From Mycoplasma crocodyli MP145 (GTDB taxonomy: Bacteria; Bacillota_I; Bacilli_A; Mycoplasmatales; Metamycoplasmataceae), in the NCBI RefSeq assembly GCF_000025845.1, contig NC_014014.1, positions 544,367 through 608,366 on the forward strand: DNA of 64,000 nucleotides, given 5' to 3'. The notes beneath the pieces are model-generated. The model did not search any database. It was not told where the DNA came from and worked only from the letters and a program-made list of their open reading frames with translations. Within the stretch, counting starts at the first letter, position 1. The number at the start of each line of letters is the position of its first letter. Below are positions 34,988 to 47,553 of the stretch, in pieces. The position numbers were made by a program, and so were the translations under genes.

Positions 34988-36211
34988 TTATTTTTTAATG
35001 CCTTCAGCATTTTTTTGAACATCTATTAATTCTAATAACTTATAATCTTTATTAGATGAAAAGTAATTATAACCCGTGTATTTTCCTAATGTGTTTTCAT
35101 TTATTTTCAATGAATTTAACACTTTTGAAATTAAATCGACTTGTTCTTTACTTAACCCTACTCTACCTAATATCGCATCATAAGGTGCTTTATTTGTAAC
35201 TGTTAGAACTCTTACAAATGAGTTAGGTTTCGAAGGAACATATGAAGAAGTTCCTCATGCTTTTGGAGTTCAATTAAATGCACCTTCATCATCAAAAGCA
35301 ATATTAAAAGTTCTTTTGTCTTTTTGTTCTTGACCAATAATTGAAGCATTTTTACCACTTAAAACATACTCTTTATTTTTTGGATCATCCAATCAAGTTA
35401 CAACTTCGTTTTCATTTTTAAATGTATTGCTAAAATGCTTAGCAATTAACGAAATTTGATATTTGAATTTACCGCCACTGGTTTTATTTTTATAAACAAT
35501 TCCATTTTTAGAGAATTCTGCTCAATTTTTGTCTTCTCAGCTTTTAATAATAGCTGCTCTTTCTTGGTCTGTTCCTGATATTAAAATACTTCCGTGATAA
35601 AAAATTGTTGTCTTGTCTAAATTATAAAAAGCTTCATACTTAGAACCATCTCAACCATAAATTTCTTTAGTGTCTTTTCAATCTTTAAACTCTCCAAATG
35701 GAGCTGAAAATTGCAATTGATTTTCTTTGTTTGCAATTTTTCTAAGTGGATCAGTTGCTGAACCATCTAAATAGTTTGGATTAGTATCATCATTTCATTT
35801 GAATTGTAATGTTCCTGAAGTTCCTACAAAATGGGGGAAACTATCATCAATTGTTTCATTAACAAAAGTTGAATAAGATATTAATGCAACATCAGCATCT
35901 TTTTTATTGCTTTTTAAATCCTGTAACATTTGGTTCTTTGATTCATTAACTTTTAAATCAAATTTTACATTTTTATAATCCTTTAGTTTAGGATCAGCGT
36001 TTTTTAATTCATTAAATCTTTGGTTTAATAAATTTGTAAATGATTCTTTGTCTCATTTACTGTCATTTTCCCAATTATAAACAATCGAAATGCTTTCATC
36101 TCAATCTATTTTTTTATTTGTTTCATTATTACACGAAACCGATAATAAAACTGGACTCATTAATGCTAATGAAGCACTAAATAATCCTATTTTTTTCATA
36201 TTGATTTTCAT
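34988..36211 (-). CDS. Substrate-binding lipoprotein, p37/Cypl-like (thiamine pyrophosphate)
   Basis: 407 aa. Start MKINMKK after GGAGTAAAA; lipobox ending LLSVSC with C27, so it is a membrane-anchored lipoprotein. It has the two-lobed PhnD/p37 features SYSTFVNE and EQKDKRTFNIAFDDEGAFNW. M. hyorhinis p37 (Cypl) has been shown to bind thiamine pyrophosphate. The TPP riboswitch just upstream supports the same role here. First gene of the transport operon. Confidence 0.88.
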
Positions 36212-36219
36212 TTTTACTC

Positions 36220-36345
36220 CTTGCGTAACAAAATAGGAGTCAAGAATATATAAAAATAACTTGCAACGCGAGCATTATCTCGATCTGCTTTAAGGTATAT
36301 TCTCAGCCTTAATAAAAATATTAAAGCACCCTTGTTACATATAAA
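36220..36345 (-). promoter_or_regulatory. TPP riboswitch with likely ribosome-site sequestration
   Basis: Minus strand from about 36341 to 36258 carries GGGTGC, a P3 stem, GGCTGAGA, ATACC, CAGATCGAGATAATGCTCGCG and a closing TTGCAAG: the conserved core of the thiamine pyrophosphate aptamer (CTGAGA and GATC..ATAAT..GCG). After it ACTCC and GGAGT (the p37 ribosome site) can pair across a 16-base loop, so TPP binding probably blocks translation. A TATAAT-type -10 lies at about 36346-36355. No terminator T-run follows, which argues for translational control. Confidence 0.9.
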
Positions 36346-36418
36346 ATTATAACTTAAAATACTTTTTTTGAAATCAATCAATTTACTTTATTGTTGTGTT
36401 TTTCTAATAATTAATAAT

Positions 36419-36453
36419 TTAAAAATTCCACTAATAAAACTAGTGGAATTTTT
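36419..36453 (-). terminator. Terminator after the upstream lipoprotein gene
   Basis: AAAAATTCCACTA pairs with TAGTGGAATTTTT around a seven-base loop, adjacent to the stop of the 1057-aa lipoprotein; a T-run follows on the minus strand. Separates that gene from the riboswitch unit. Confidence 0.85.
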
Positions 36454-36456
36454 AAA

Positions 36457-39400
36457 TTATTCTTTAATATAACTATCGTATAGTCAATTCATTGTATCAG
36501 TTAACGAAACTAATTCACCATATAAGTATGCTATATGGAACGGTTGGAAACCTTGATTATTATAATCTTCATAATTGGTATATTTAGAAGCAAGTTGTCT
36601 TATTTCACTGTTACGTTCTATTGAAAAATCACTACTATTTAAATAATCATAATATGCTTTTCTAGAAGTTGTAAGGGCTTCTTTAGCACTTGTTTTAAGT
36701 TCTTGTGTTGAAGATTGATCCTTAAATACTTTTAAAGCATTTAGTGAAGCTTGTGCATAAGCTAATTCAAGTTCTTTAATTTTTGCTATAACTTCACCTT
36801 GTTTTCCATCATTTTTAGGGTCAGTAAATGATATAAATGAAGGTTGTATGTCATTTAAATTTCTAAACAATTGATTTTTAGATCTAATTGCTTCAAAAGC
36901 ACCTGTTAATAATTTATAAGTTTCTTTATCATCATGTTTATCGGAAATTAATCTAGCTGATAATTGTGCAGATTCATTTTTTACTCATAAACGAATTAAA
37001 GCATAGAGTTCTTGACCTGGTACAATTTTAGTAAGTTTTTCAATTTGAGTTTTCTTTCTTTGATATCCAGAAATGTTATTGTTTGAATCCTCAATATATG
37101 TAAGAATTTTTCCTTTGCTCGATTTATTAAACCCAGTATCATCAAAACCAAATGTTTCTAATTGTTCTTTTGATTTATTATTTAACAATATTAATAATGG
37201 ATTAATTACTGCTAATTCAGCATCTTTTTGAGCAACCAAAGTATTTCAAACAACTTTGTATTCGTTCAATAATTTGTCAAAATTATTAGTAAATTCATTT
37301 GTATCGCCTATACCAGTAAATACTTCTGCTGTTTTTGCAGCTATTACATCTGTTTCAAATTTTTTGAAAATTAAGTCTTGTTTCTCAATAAATGTTTTTG
37401 CTTCATCTTTAGTAGAAAATAAATTTGATTTTGTTGCTTCGATTACTTTTTGTAATTCTATTACTAATTTACTGATTTTAGTATAAGTTTCATCGGTTTC
37501 ATTATATCCTTCTTGGAAAGCATTATCATTTAATCTTTCAAATAATAATGTCTTTTTGCCTTCGTTTTCATGACCTACTTTTTTGTTTAATTCTACAAAT
37601 TTAGTTTGCAATATTGAAGCCATATTTTTTAGTTGTTCAATCGATTTATCTTTGGCTTCACTATTGAGTTTTATTACTTCATTAACATAAAGATTAATAG
37701 AGTTAATTAACAAAGTCTTAAAATCATCTGCATAATTTTCAAATTTTCCTGCCTCTGCTACTTCTTTTTCTATAAGTGTTTTAAATGTTGTTGCTTTATT
37801 TAATGAGTCTACAAAATATTTTTTAAGATTAACTTCATCTTGAGTAGACGGCATGATTTCTACAACCTTTTTAAGTTCAACACTTAAAAAGGTATTATTT
37901 GTTTTATATTCATCGATTATTTTATTTTCATCAGCTATACTTTTATCATATTTAGATAAATCTTTATCATAACTTAACAATGATTTTAATTCAGGGGAAT
38001 TTGGGTCTTCTTTCAATGTAGTTCAATAATTCATATAGTCATATATTGTTTTAATATGTGTTTCAATTTTTTTAATAGCTACATGTTTATGAAATGCATT
38101 TACAAATGAATCTTCTTTCAATCTATCTAATTTAGTCAATTCTTTTTTAGCTCATAACTCAAATAATTCATAGTTTTTATTTTCATCTTTTTTTGGTGTA
38201 ATATTTGAATTTACAAATTTTCTTACGCTGTTTGCTTCAGTTGCACTCAATAAAGAAGCATTCTTTGTTTTGTATTCATCTCTTAGTTTAATGTAATCAA
38301 CTTTTTCAAGATCAAACAAAATAGATCTAGCTTTTTCAATATAATATAAAACTTCTTTTTTAGTGTTTGCTTCACTTGTATATCTTACATTTTTAAGGAA
38401 TTGTATGTTTTCCTTAAAAATGTAAAGTTTTTTAGTGAAGTAAACAGATGTTAAAAAGTATTGTGCTTTTGTACCAAAAAATGCACTGTATTCATCGTAT
38501 ATTTTTGAAGTTAATATATTAAGTTCATCTAGTAGTTTTTTATTATTTATTTGCTTATAAACCGGAAATTCATTACTTTCAAATGTTAATTTATATTCAC
38601 CTCTATAAGTATGATATTTATTCGGATCTAATAAAAGTTTGTAAATAATGTTTTCTTCTAAATATTTAAATTTAAATGTTTGACTAGGAAAATCAACACT
38701 TTGTTTCATTATTACTTCATATTCAGTTTTAGCATCATTAAGTATCTTAATATGTTCATCTTTTTTTGGGTTTTCAGTAGTTTTTTGTTTTGAAATAGCA
38801 TTAATAGCCTTAGTTATGTCGTTAACTCTTCATTCAAATAAAGCCGTCATAAATTTCTCTTTAGCATGAACTAATTCAACTTTCTTTTCACCTTCTAGAT
38901 AGTCTTGTAAAACAGCTAATTTGTCAATAAAGTGTAATACTAGTCTTTCAAAGTATTTTACATTTGTAAAATCTTCTGGTTCTTTATTGATAAGTTCTTT
39001 TGATTCAAGTACACCTTTAATCATACTTTCTCAAAAAGTATGATTTTCTTTATATTTATCGGGTTGTTGTTTTTTTCAAGCATCATGAAATTCTACTTCA
39101 ATAAAATTAAATATTGTATTAAGGGCTTCTTTAGCACTGATATCATTTCTTGGCAATTCGTCAGCTGACATTTTTGCCTTAGCTTCGTCAAGCATTTTTT
39201 GAAGTTCCTTAATGCTTTTATCATAATCACTTTTCATTTTATCTAATAATTTTTTTGTTTTATCTAATTCTGCAGCACTATTAGGATCTGCTTCAGAAGA
39301 ATTTTTAGCTAGTTTTGATACTTCATAAGTAATTTGTCTAAATTGATTATCTTGTGCAGTAGAAACAGTTTGATAAAAATCAGAAGTTATATTTTCAATT

Positions 39401-39630
39401 TGATTCGCTTTTTCTACCAATGCTTTAATTTGTTTATCTAAAGCATCATAAAGACTATTCAATTGTTTAATGTCTTTAACTTGATTTAAAGTTGTTCTCA
39501 TTTGATTTAGTTTCAAATCAATGTTTTCTTTAAAATTTTCATTCTTTACTTCTTTGTTGCATGCAGTAAGTGCTATAACAGGACTTATTGCTAATGGTAA
39601 ACTTAGTAACATCATTTTAATTTTTTTCAT
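36457..39630 (-). CDS. Large coiled-coil lipoprotein A (1057 aa)
   Basis: Start after GAGGTAAAA. Lipobox at residues 20-24 ending ALTAC (C24), so the mature protein is lipid-anchored on the outside. The rest is helical, Lys/Glu-rich, with heptad-like segments; no transmembrane helix or enzyme motif. It is a diverged paralogue of the following lipoprotein B: same signal peptide style, same NTTEKK/ENFKENIDLKL-type beginning with repeated 'l.qm.t.l..vk.i..ln.Ly.al...i' pattern, and similar ends. TGA-coded Trp codons split it in a standard-code reading. Likely surface-exposed and variable between strains. Confidence 0.82.
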
Positions 39631-39694
39631 TTTTACCTCATTGTGAATAATTAATGTTAATATTATATATTAATATTTTATTTAAGCTAATAAA

Positions 39695-39722
39695 GAAAAT
39701 CAGCTACATTAAGCTGATTTAA
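39695..39722 (-). terminator. Terminator between the two lipoprotein genes
   Basis: AAATCAGCT, loop ACATTA, AGCTGATTT: perfect 9-bp stem just after the lipoprotein B stop. So A and B are separate transcription units; the promoter of A lies in the 39631-39690 stretch. Confidence 0.82.
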
Positions 39723-39733
39723 AGAATAATTAG

Positions 39734-42700
39734 TTATTCGAAGTATTCTTTAAGAACAAAGTTTGACACATCATTTCTTCCATCAATTCTTCCTAGTAAG
39801 TCAGCGAAGAAATATGGTATATTATCACTAAAATCTTCGTTTAAGAAATTAGCTAAATCAAAACGAATTGCACTTTTCTTATCTATTTCGATAAAATCGC
39901 TATTTAAGAATTTGTAATATTCAACACGTGCTTGAACAATTTTTGTTTTAGAATCATCTAATAAAGATTGAGCTGAGTTAGTATTTACTAATTCAAAATG
40001 ATATCTTAATAATTCTGAGTATTTTTTCTCAAGTTCGTTAATTTTGTCAAACGCTTGTTGTTGATTATATCCTTTTGAAGGATCTAATATTTTTATATCT
40101 TCAATCTTGTTTAATAATTTTAAACTTTCAATTTTTGTTTTTTGATTATTCATAAAGTCAGAGAACAATATTTCTCTTGAAATCATATCTTGTTCAAAAT
40201 CTTTTTCAAACATTTTGTTTAATATTGCTTCAAGATTTGGATATGTATTGCGTATTAAGATTAGGATTTCTTGTAGTGGGACAATGGTTAGAGTTTCTTT
40301 TAATTTTGGAATACTATCTTCAAGAGTTTTTGTTTCTTTTTTAAGATCATAAATTTTTATTCCCATATTTTTTGCTATGAATAAATTATCAATATCTTCA
40401 ATCGTTCCAAATTCAGGAAGAAGTTTTCTTGTTGAAGCAACAAGCACATCAAGTAATGGTTTTTGTACATTAAGCTCATCATTTCTCTTATCGTATGCTT
40501 TTAACAATTCAACTTTATATGAATTTAACACTTTCTTTAGTGGTGTAATTGCATCAAAATTAGTTGATGTCGCAACAGAAAAGAATGTCGATTCACCTTC
40601 TGTAATTTTTTGTTCTAAACTATCTAATTTAGTTTTTTGAGTTTCGAGATATGTTTTTACTACATCTTTTGAAGTAAAATCGTTTTTAGATTGATTAATA
40701 AATTCTTTTATATTCTTGATTAATGCAATAGATTCTTTAGCTTCTTCAGAGTCTAGTTGAATTTGGTTTTCTTTAAATGATTGATTTAGTATTTCAAAAA
40801 CATGTATCCTTTGCCCTTGATCTTTAGAACCAACAATTTTTACAAATTCATCTAATTCTTTTTTGACTAAATCAAACTTTGCTTTTTTAGCATCTAATTC
40901 TGTTGATGTTATACCTTGGTCGCAAAGTGTATCAATTTTAGACTTGAATAAATTATTGAAATCTGTTAGTAATTTATTTGAAGATTCTTTACTTATTAAC
41001 ACAGGATCCAACTTCTTATCTTTAACTATTTCAGCTTTAACATTTAGTTCAAAGGTTTTCATATCTGCCTTAACTTTAGCGAAAAAAGCATCTAGTTTTT
41101 CTGCCGTTGTATCCACTGGTGTAAATAATAATTTATTTGTTTCATTTAAAACAAATTCTTCAGCATCAATGATTTTTGCAATTTGAGCTTTATTTTTTGT
41201 TACTAAATTTGTTATTTCAGCAACTGATTTTGTTAAACCAATTAAATCTGCTACAGTTCCGGTTTTAGGATCTTCATTCATTAAAACTTCATAAAACTTA
41301 AATAAATTATTTGTAGTTATCAATCTTTCATGCAACTCTTTAAGTTTTAAGAATTTGTGAAATTTTGAAACAAAATTACTTTCATCCAAAGATTTTACAG
41401 CTGAATATGTTTGAGTAGATTCATTAAAGAATTTAATGTAAGCTGAATTTTTATCTTTATTTGGTTTAATCTTAGTTTCGATAAAATCTTCAATACTATT
41501 TTTCTTGGTTTTAGTAGTGAATTCATTAATTTTGTCTGATAACTTGTTGTTATCATCAGCAAAATTTATTTTTTCTAAAATTACTAAATTATCTTTAATT
41601 TTTTCTAATTCATATCTGAATTCTTTTGTGGTTTTAACATCAGTAACATACTCTACATTTTTTAATAATCCAAAACTTTTCTCAAAGTATTTTTTGTAAT
41701 CCATGTAGTAATATAATGATTTTATTTGTTGATTATTCTTTAAAAAATTATTAAATGTATTTTCTATATCTTTACTAATATCTTTAAATTCTTCTATCTT
41801 TTTTGCATCCACAATGTGCTTGTATATAGTCATATAAGGTGATTTTGATATTCCTGGTATATACTCAAATCTAAAGTATCTACTTGACCCAGGAGCTAAG
41901 ACATATTTAAAAATTTCTTCTTTTTCAAGTTTTTCAAATGTAATTAGTTGATCAACAAAATGTTTGATTGCATTTTTTTGTTCAGTATATCTTGTTTTAC
42001 TTGCCGAAATATCTGTTAAATACTTTGCCTTATTAGCATTTGTATCTGGTAATTTTTTAACCAATTCTGAAGCCATATCAAATTGCGAAAGCCTTCAGTT
42101 AAACATTTCGTTCATAAAGTCTTCACTTTTCGAACTTGTTAGAGCATTTTGACCAACAAAATATTTTGAATAAGCATCGACTAAGTTAATTAATCCGAGA
42201 ATAGAGTTTTCAAAATTAATCATATTTGTATAATCTTCATCTTTGTCTTTGATTAAATCATAATATTGATTTGCTTGATTCAGCAGTTTACCAAGTGATT
42301 CTTTATCTGTATTATAAATATCAACATGGTTAGTTTTTAGTTTATCTATAACATCTTTATTAATAAAATCTAATAATATTTTAGCTGATTCTTTTGCACT
42401 GAATTTACTTAGTTCAATAGTGACCATCTTAAGTTCATTAGCAAGTTTTTCTGTTTTTTCATTCGCTTTTTCTAAATTATTTTTTAATTCTTCAATTGTT
42501 TTTTTAGCATCAGCTAATTGTTTAGCTTCATCTGAATTGTTATTATTTTTTGATAAATCAACAATAGCCTCAACTATTTTATTTATTTGAGTTTCTTGAG
42601 CAACAATAACAAGATTTAGAAAGTCACCAGTTTGATTGTTCTTACTTTGAGATTTTTCTTTAAAATCATTTATTTCTGTATTAAGAGATTTGTAAAGAAC

Positions 42701-42874
42701 ATTCAATTTTTCAATATTTTTTATCTTACTTACAGCAGAAGTCATACTTTCAAGTCTTTTATCAATTTTTAATTTAATATCTTCTTTTTTTTCAGTTGTA
42801 TTACATGAGCTTACAATTAAAGCCGGTGTAATTGCTAAAGGAAAAGATATTAGCAATAGTTTATTTTTTTTCAT
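39734..42874 (-). CDS. Large coiled-coil lipoprotein B (1046 aa)
   Basis: Begins MKKNKLLLISFPLAI with lipobox ending IVSSC at C24. Almost entirely helical and charged; no recognised domain. Resembles lipoprotein A in length, signal peptide and in blocks near the start (IDKRLESMTSAVSKIKNIEKL) and end (FDKI.ELEKKYSELLRYHF), so a gene duplication produced the pair. A weak Shine-Dalgarno (AGAGGAAAAC) precedes the ATG. Probably a surface antigen. Confidence 0.82.
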
Positions 42875-43146
42875 GTTTTCCTCTTTTATTTTGCAATTTA
42901 TTGCTAATTTAATTATACAAAAATTAATTTAATATTAAAAATATTAAAATTTTTATTATAAGAAAAGCACAAATAAAAATAATAGTTATAAAGATGCTTA
43001 TATTATCATTTCTATTAAAATTAATATCAAAATTTTGATAAATTAAATAATTGAAGATATACAAAATTCAAGATAAACAGAAATAATTTTTATTCATATC
43101 AATTTAATGTTTTATAATAGATTAATAAATAAAAAAAGGAGTAATA
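42875..43146. promoter_or_regulatory. Divergent promoter region of lipoprotein B and azoreductase
   Basis: 272 bases without a gene. A clear TATAAT at 43113-43118 with a purine-rich AAAAAAGGAG ribosome site before the azoreductase start; the promoter for lipoprotein B lies somewhere in the AT-rich 42885-42960 part but no -35 is recognisable. Nothing else seen. Confidence 0.55.
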
Positions 43147-43749
43147 ATGAGTAAAACATTAATTTTATACGGTGAATTATTTGATCAAGAAAAATCAATT
43201 TCACATCTTGCAACAAAAGAATTTTTAGAAAAGTATAAGTTACAAAACAAAACAGAAGAAATCGAAGAAATTAACTTAAATGAAACAGAATTAAGTTCAG
43301 TCTTTCTTACAAATCAAAATTTTGCGACTTATTATAAAGAAGTAAAAAGTGACTTTTGAATAGAAAAGTTAAAAAATGTAGATAAAGTGGTTATCTCTGT
43401 TCCGATGATAAATTTTGGACCAAGTGTAATTGTTAAAAATTTCATAGATGCTATTGCAGTTGCTAACAAAACATTTTCATACAAATATTCTAAAAAAGGC
43501 GATGCAATCGGTTTATTAGATAACATAAAAAAAGTTTTAATAGTAGGTTCACAAGGAGCACCTGCTGATTGATATTTATGAGGAAGTCACACTTTGTGAT
43601 TAGAAGGAACTTGAAAATTCTTTGGTGCAAAAAACGTTGAAACCTTGCTTCTAAGCGGAGTTAAAACACCAGTTTTTTCTAATATGACACCAAAAGAAAT
43701 AGTAGGTAAATTTGATAAAGAAATCGAATCAAGTGCAAAAAAATTCTAA
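43147..43749 (+). CDS. azoR: FMN-dependent NADH azoreductase
   Basis: 200 aa, typical family length; AAAGGAG before the ATG. Flavodoxin-like fold with [15 protein letters not shown] (the 'P.yNf..P' FMN motif) and later VGSQGAP. Reduces quinones and azo compounds with NADH and FMN; in mycoplasmas it is thought to help redox balance. The end overlaps the next gene by 38 bases. Confidence 0.9.
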
Positions 43750-44173
43750 CAAGTTTTATTACTTAGCTTACGGAAGTAACTTAAGCACAAAACACATGAA
43801 AAGTATTTGCCCTAGTGCTCAATTTGTAAAAACTTTAAACCTTTTAGGTTTTAAATTAGAGTTTAGAGGAAGAGAACAAAATAACGGATATTTAACTATA
43901 GCAGATTCGGAAAATGGATATGTAAGATCAGTTATATACTTAATTGATAAAAAAGATTTACCAAAATTAGATGAATACGAAGATTATCCTAACCTTTATG
44001 AAAAAGAAGAATTTGAATTAAAAATTGATGATGTTAGTCGTGATGTTTTAACGTATATAATGAAAGATAATTTTAAACATTATTATCCTTCAAAAGAATA
44101 TTTAGAAATTCTTCATGAAGGCTATAAAGAACACGGATATAGTACCTTTACAATAGATAGAATGCTTAAATAA
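43712..44173 (+). CDS. Gamma-glutamylcyclotransferase-like protein
   Basis: 153 aa if the TTG at 43712 is used; a GTG at 43733 is an alternative and no ATG fits. YYLAYGSNLS is the YxxYGSN nucleotide/substrate loop of the GGCT-like (AIG2/BtrG) family, and a Glu in LDEYEDYPNLYEKEEF is the usual catalytic acid position. Removes gamma-glutamyl groups as 5-oxoproline in relatives; the real substrate is uncertain. Overlap with azoR suggests co-translation. Confidence 0.78.
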   Translation: MIKKSNQVQKNSNKFYYLAYGSNLSTKHMKSICPSAQFVKTLNLLGFKLEFRGREQNNGYLTIADSENGYVRSVIYLIDKKDLPKLDEYEDYPNLYEKEEFELKIDDVSRDVLTYIMKDNFKHYYPSKEYLEILHEGYKEHGYSTFTIDRMLK

Positions 44174-44180
44174 AGAGAAA

Positions 44181-44217
44181 AAAAGCAATAATGATTTTTT
44201 AATCTTATTGCTTTTAA
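44181..44217. terminator. Bidirectional terminator
   Basis: AAAAGCAATAA and TTATTGCTTTT form a perfect 11-bp stem with T-runs on both strands; it ends the GGCT-like gene and overlaps the obg stop codon. Confidence 0.88.
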
Positions 44218-45476
44218 TTTTCGTTTTCTCATTCAAATTGATATTCAAATATTGATACAGTATTTCCTGGTTTAATATCCATTTTTATCAATTCATCTCA
44301 TACACCAATCTTCTTTAAAATGTTGTTAAATCTTAGTAAATTGTCATATGAATTTATTGGAATTTTATGATAAAGTTCTTCAATTTTTTTACCACTTATT
44401 TCGAAGTGTCCTTTGTATGGACTAAAGACTTTAAAGTCAGGTTCATAAGTTATTAATAATTCCTTTTCTTCTTGTTCTATAGGCTTAATGGTAATTTTTT
44501 GAACCATTTCTCAAAGAACTTTTTTTACATTATCCATATTACTTCTATTGATAGCAGATATTTCAACAAGTTGAATGTTTGGATACTTCTTCTTGAATCT
44601 TTTTACATTATTTTTGAATGATTCTAAATCAGATTTATTAGCTATAACAAGTTGTTCTTTTTCTTCTAATTTTAGATCATAACTTTTAAGTTCATTATTA
44701 ATCACTTCATAGTCTTTTATAGGATCTTTTGTTTCAGAACCAAAGTCAATAATATGTGCGATAACTCTACATCTTTCAATATGTTTAAGGAATTGAATTC
44801 CTAGTCCTTTACCTAGTGCTGCACCCTTTATTAGACCAGGTAAATCAGCTACACTAAATGAATTTTCAAAGTATTTAACCATTCCTAATTGAGGAACAAG
44901 AGTTGTAAATTCATATTCAGCTACTTTAGCGTTTGCATTAGAAATTGCATTTAAGAATGTACTTTTTCCAGCACTTGGTTTCCCAACAACACCTACATCA
45001 CTAAGGATTTTAAGAACTATTTTTGCTTCATATTTTTCACCAGGAAGTCCATTTTCACAAATTCTAGGAGCAGTATTTTTAGAGGTTTTAAACTTTGTAT
45101 TACCTCTACCACCTTTCCCACCTTTAGCAACTAAATAAGGAACATCTGGTTCTATAACATCGCAAATTAATTTATTGTTTTTATATACTAACGTACCAAT
45201 CGGAACTTTTATATATGTATGAAAAGCATTTGCACCATACAAGTTTTTAGAACCACCTTTAACACCATCTTCTGCGATAATATGTTTGTTTTTATAGAAA
45301 CTTAAAAGTGTGTTTTTACCTAAATCCCCAACAAAGTAGATGTTCCCACCATTACCTCCATCTCCTCCGTCAGGACCACCTTTATCAACGTGAGCCTCAC
45401 GACGAAATGAAATCATTCCGTCTCCGCCTTTTCCGGCTTGAACTAAAATATTTATTTGATCTATAAAACGTGCCAT
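44214..45476 (-). CDS. obg: Obg/CgtA GTPase
   Basis: 420 aa. Glycine-rich Obg fold at the N-terminus (GKGGDGMISFRREAHVDKGG, DGGDGGNGG), G domain with GKPSAGKST, VADLPGLIKGA and NKSD, and a C-terminal OCT domain. GGAGAGAA precedes MARFIDQIN. Essential for 50S ribosome assembly. Ends in the terminator. Typical in all respects; split only by TGA-coded Trp. Confidence 0.97.
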
Positions 45477-45578
45477 ATTCTCTCCTTATTTAATAAATAT
45501 ATTTATTATAAATTAAAGTAATTTTTTAATAAGTAAATTACAAAATAATATTATTAATTTATTATTTATAATTATAGT

Positions 45579-45968
45579 ATGCTTTTACAACATTTTGCTA
45601 TAGCTTTATTGCTAACATATATCATAATTTTTTTGCAATCAATTTTCTTGGTTTATTACTATATTTCAAAATCAAGAAAGGGAAAGTTTTATAAAAAAAT
45701 TAAAAAAATAACTATCAAGAAAATGAATTGGAGTTTACTTGTTAATATATTATTCACTTTCTTGATTTTACTTAGTGCTTTTCTTTTTGACTTACTTGCA
45801 AGTGAAGAAACAAAACAATCACTGTTTAAATTTTTAGGAGCAAAATTATGAACAGGTGGGGTTCTGGCTTTATCAGTAGTAATAAGTACAACAACAGTTC
45901 TATTGTTCTTAATTAAATGAAGAATGAAAAAAGTTATTATCCCTGAGGAAGTTAGCTCAAAAAAATAA
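45579..45968 (+). CDS. Small three-helix membrane protein
   Basis: 129 aa, helices at about residues 6-28, 51-72 and 90-112, basic loops between them, tail ending IPEEVSSKK. ATTATAGTATG at the start: TATAGT-type promoter so close to ATG that the message may be leaderless. No family recognised; stands alone between obg and phoU. Confidence 0.7.
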
Positions 45969-45991
45969 AATCACTATTATGGTGATTTTTT
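45967..45991. terminator. Bidirectional terminator
   Basis: AAAATCAC, loop TATTATG, GTGATTTT with T-runs; shared by the small membrane gene and phoU, whose stops flank it. Confidence 0.85.
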
Positions 45992-46676
45992 AATCTATTT
46001 TTTTGTTTCTAACAAAGAAATCAGGGTTATTTATAAAAACAAAGTTCTCTAGGATATTTCTAAAATGATCAACGGTTCTATCTAAATTTTTAAGAACAGT
46101 GACAAAATCAATTAATGTTCCATTTTTCGATTTATCCATTGAATCAATTTCGTTGTAAATACTATATAACTTATTTTTATAATTTAAAAAGAAATCTTCT
46201 GAATCTTTAATGCATTGATTATAAACATTCATTACCTTAAAATTCAATAAAGCTTCATAAATCTTATTTGAAAAATTTTCAATATTATTTTCTAGTTCAA
46301 CAACTGTTTCTTTCATAAAAATCGAAACAGTTTTATTTCTGGCTTTGAAAAGAGCTATCCTTTGTGCATGATCACAAATTCTTTCAAGGTCAAAAATTGA
46401 ATTAATAATACCTATAACAAAACGCAAGTGATTAGCTTTAGGTGTTTCTTTTGAAATAAATCAAACAGCATCTTCTAATAAAATTGCATGAATATGGTTT
46501 GATTTTGTTTCAAGTGAATTAACTTCTTCAACAAATTCTTCGCATTTTTTTTCATTTGAAAAGTCACTTTTATACATTTCTTTAATAAGTTTATGCATAG
46601 AAATTGAATGTTCAAAATATTTCATAAAATCACTTTTTAGAATTTTTTCTTCTTCTTTTAGTAAATCGTAGTTCAT
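45990..46676 (-). CDS. phoU: Phosphate transport regulator PhoU
   Basis: 228 aa, two PhoU repeats with the usual helical pattern (IFDLERICDHAQRIAL in one, 'VLKNLDRTVDHFRNI' in the other). In bacteria PhoU damps phosphate uptake through PstB. The ATG lies two bases before the PstB stop region (ATATTATCC), last of the pstS-pstCA-pstB-phoU operon. Confidence 0.88.
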
Positions 46677-46677
46677 A

Positions 46678-47553
46678 TTATCCTATCTTTCCATTGATAT
46701 ATTCTTTTGTTTTTATGTGTTCTGGGTTTGTAAAAATCTTCTTTGTTTTATTTGCTTCTATAATTTCTCCATTATAAAAGAAAACGGTTTCATCACTTAC
46801 TCTTTGTGCTTGTGTCATTGAATGAGTAACTATAATTATTGTGTAATTATTTTTAAGTTTTAAAATTAAATTCTCAATTTTTGTAGTTGCAATAGGATCA
46901 AGCGCTGAAGTTGGTTCATCCATTAATATAACATCAGGGTTAAGTGCAATAGCTCTAGCTATACATAATCTTTGTTGTTGACCACCACTTAATTCTGTAC
47001 CTAATTTATTTAAATTGTCCTTAACTTCATCTCATAATCCAACATCTTTTAAAGTTGCTTCAACTTTTTGGTTAATAATATTTTCATCTTTAAATCCTTG
47101 TGCCTTAAGCGGAAAGGAGATATTCTCACGTATCGATAAAGGAAATGGTGTAGGAATTTGAAAGATCATACCAACATTACTCCTAAGTTTTAAATCATCA
47201 ATTTTTTGAGATCTTATATTTTGCCCTTCATAATAAATATCGCCCTGAATCTTAACTCCATCTTGTAAATCAAGCATTTTATTTAACGATTTAAGCATTG
47301 TACTTTTTCCACATCCGCTAGGACCTATAAAAGAAGTTACAACGCCTTTTCTTAGGTTAAGATTAATGTTTTTTAAAGCCAATTCTTTTTTGTTTTTATA
47401 AGCTACTTTAAAGTCAATAATTTCAAAAACATAATCGCCATTATGATTTTTATATTCATCTGCACCACAATTGTTTTTGTTGTTTTTAAAGTTAATTTTG
47501 CTTTTAATTTTATCCAATAAAGTTGGCTTGTTTTTAAAAATATTTTTAGGCAT
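46678..47553 (-). CDS. pstB: Phosphate ABC transporter ATPase PstB
   Basis: 291 aa. About 40 extra basic residues precede the family core. [38 protein letters not shown] and IIVTHS are present; [15 protein letters not shown] is the PstB-specific stretch. Overlaps the PstCA end by 8 bases. Drives phosphate import. Confidence 0.95.

Noticed and set aside
32509..36211. Phosphonate transporter (phnCDE)
   Set aside because: Family annotation only; the TPP riboswitch and p37 binding data point to thiamine pyrophosphate.
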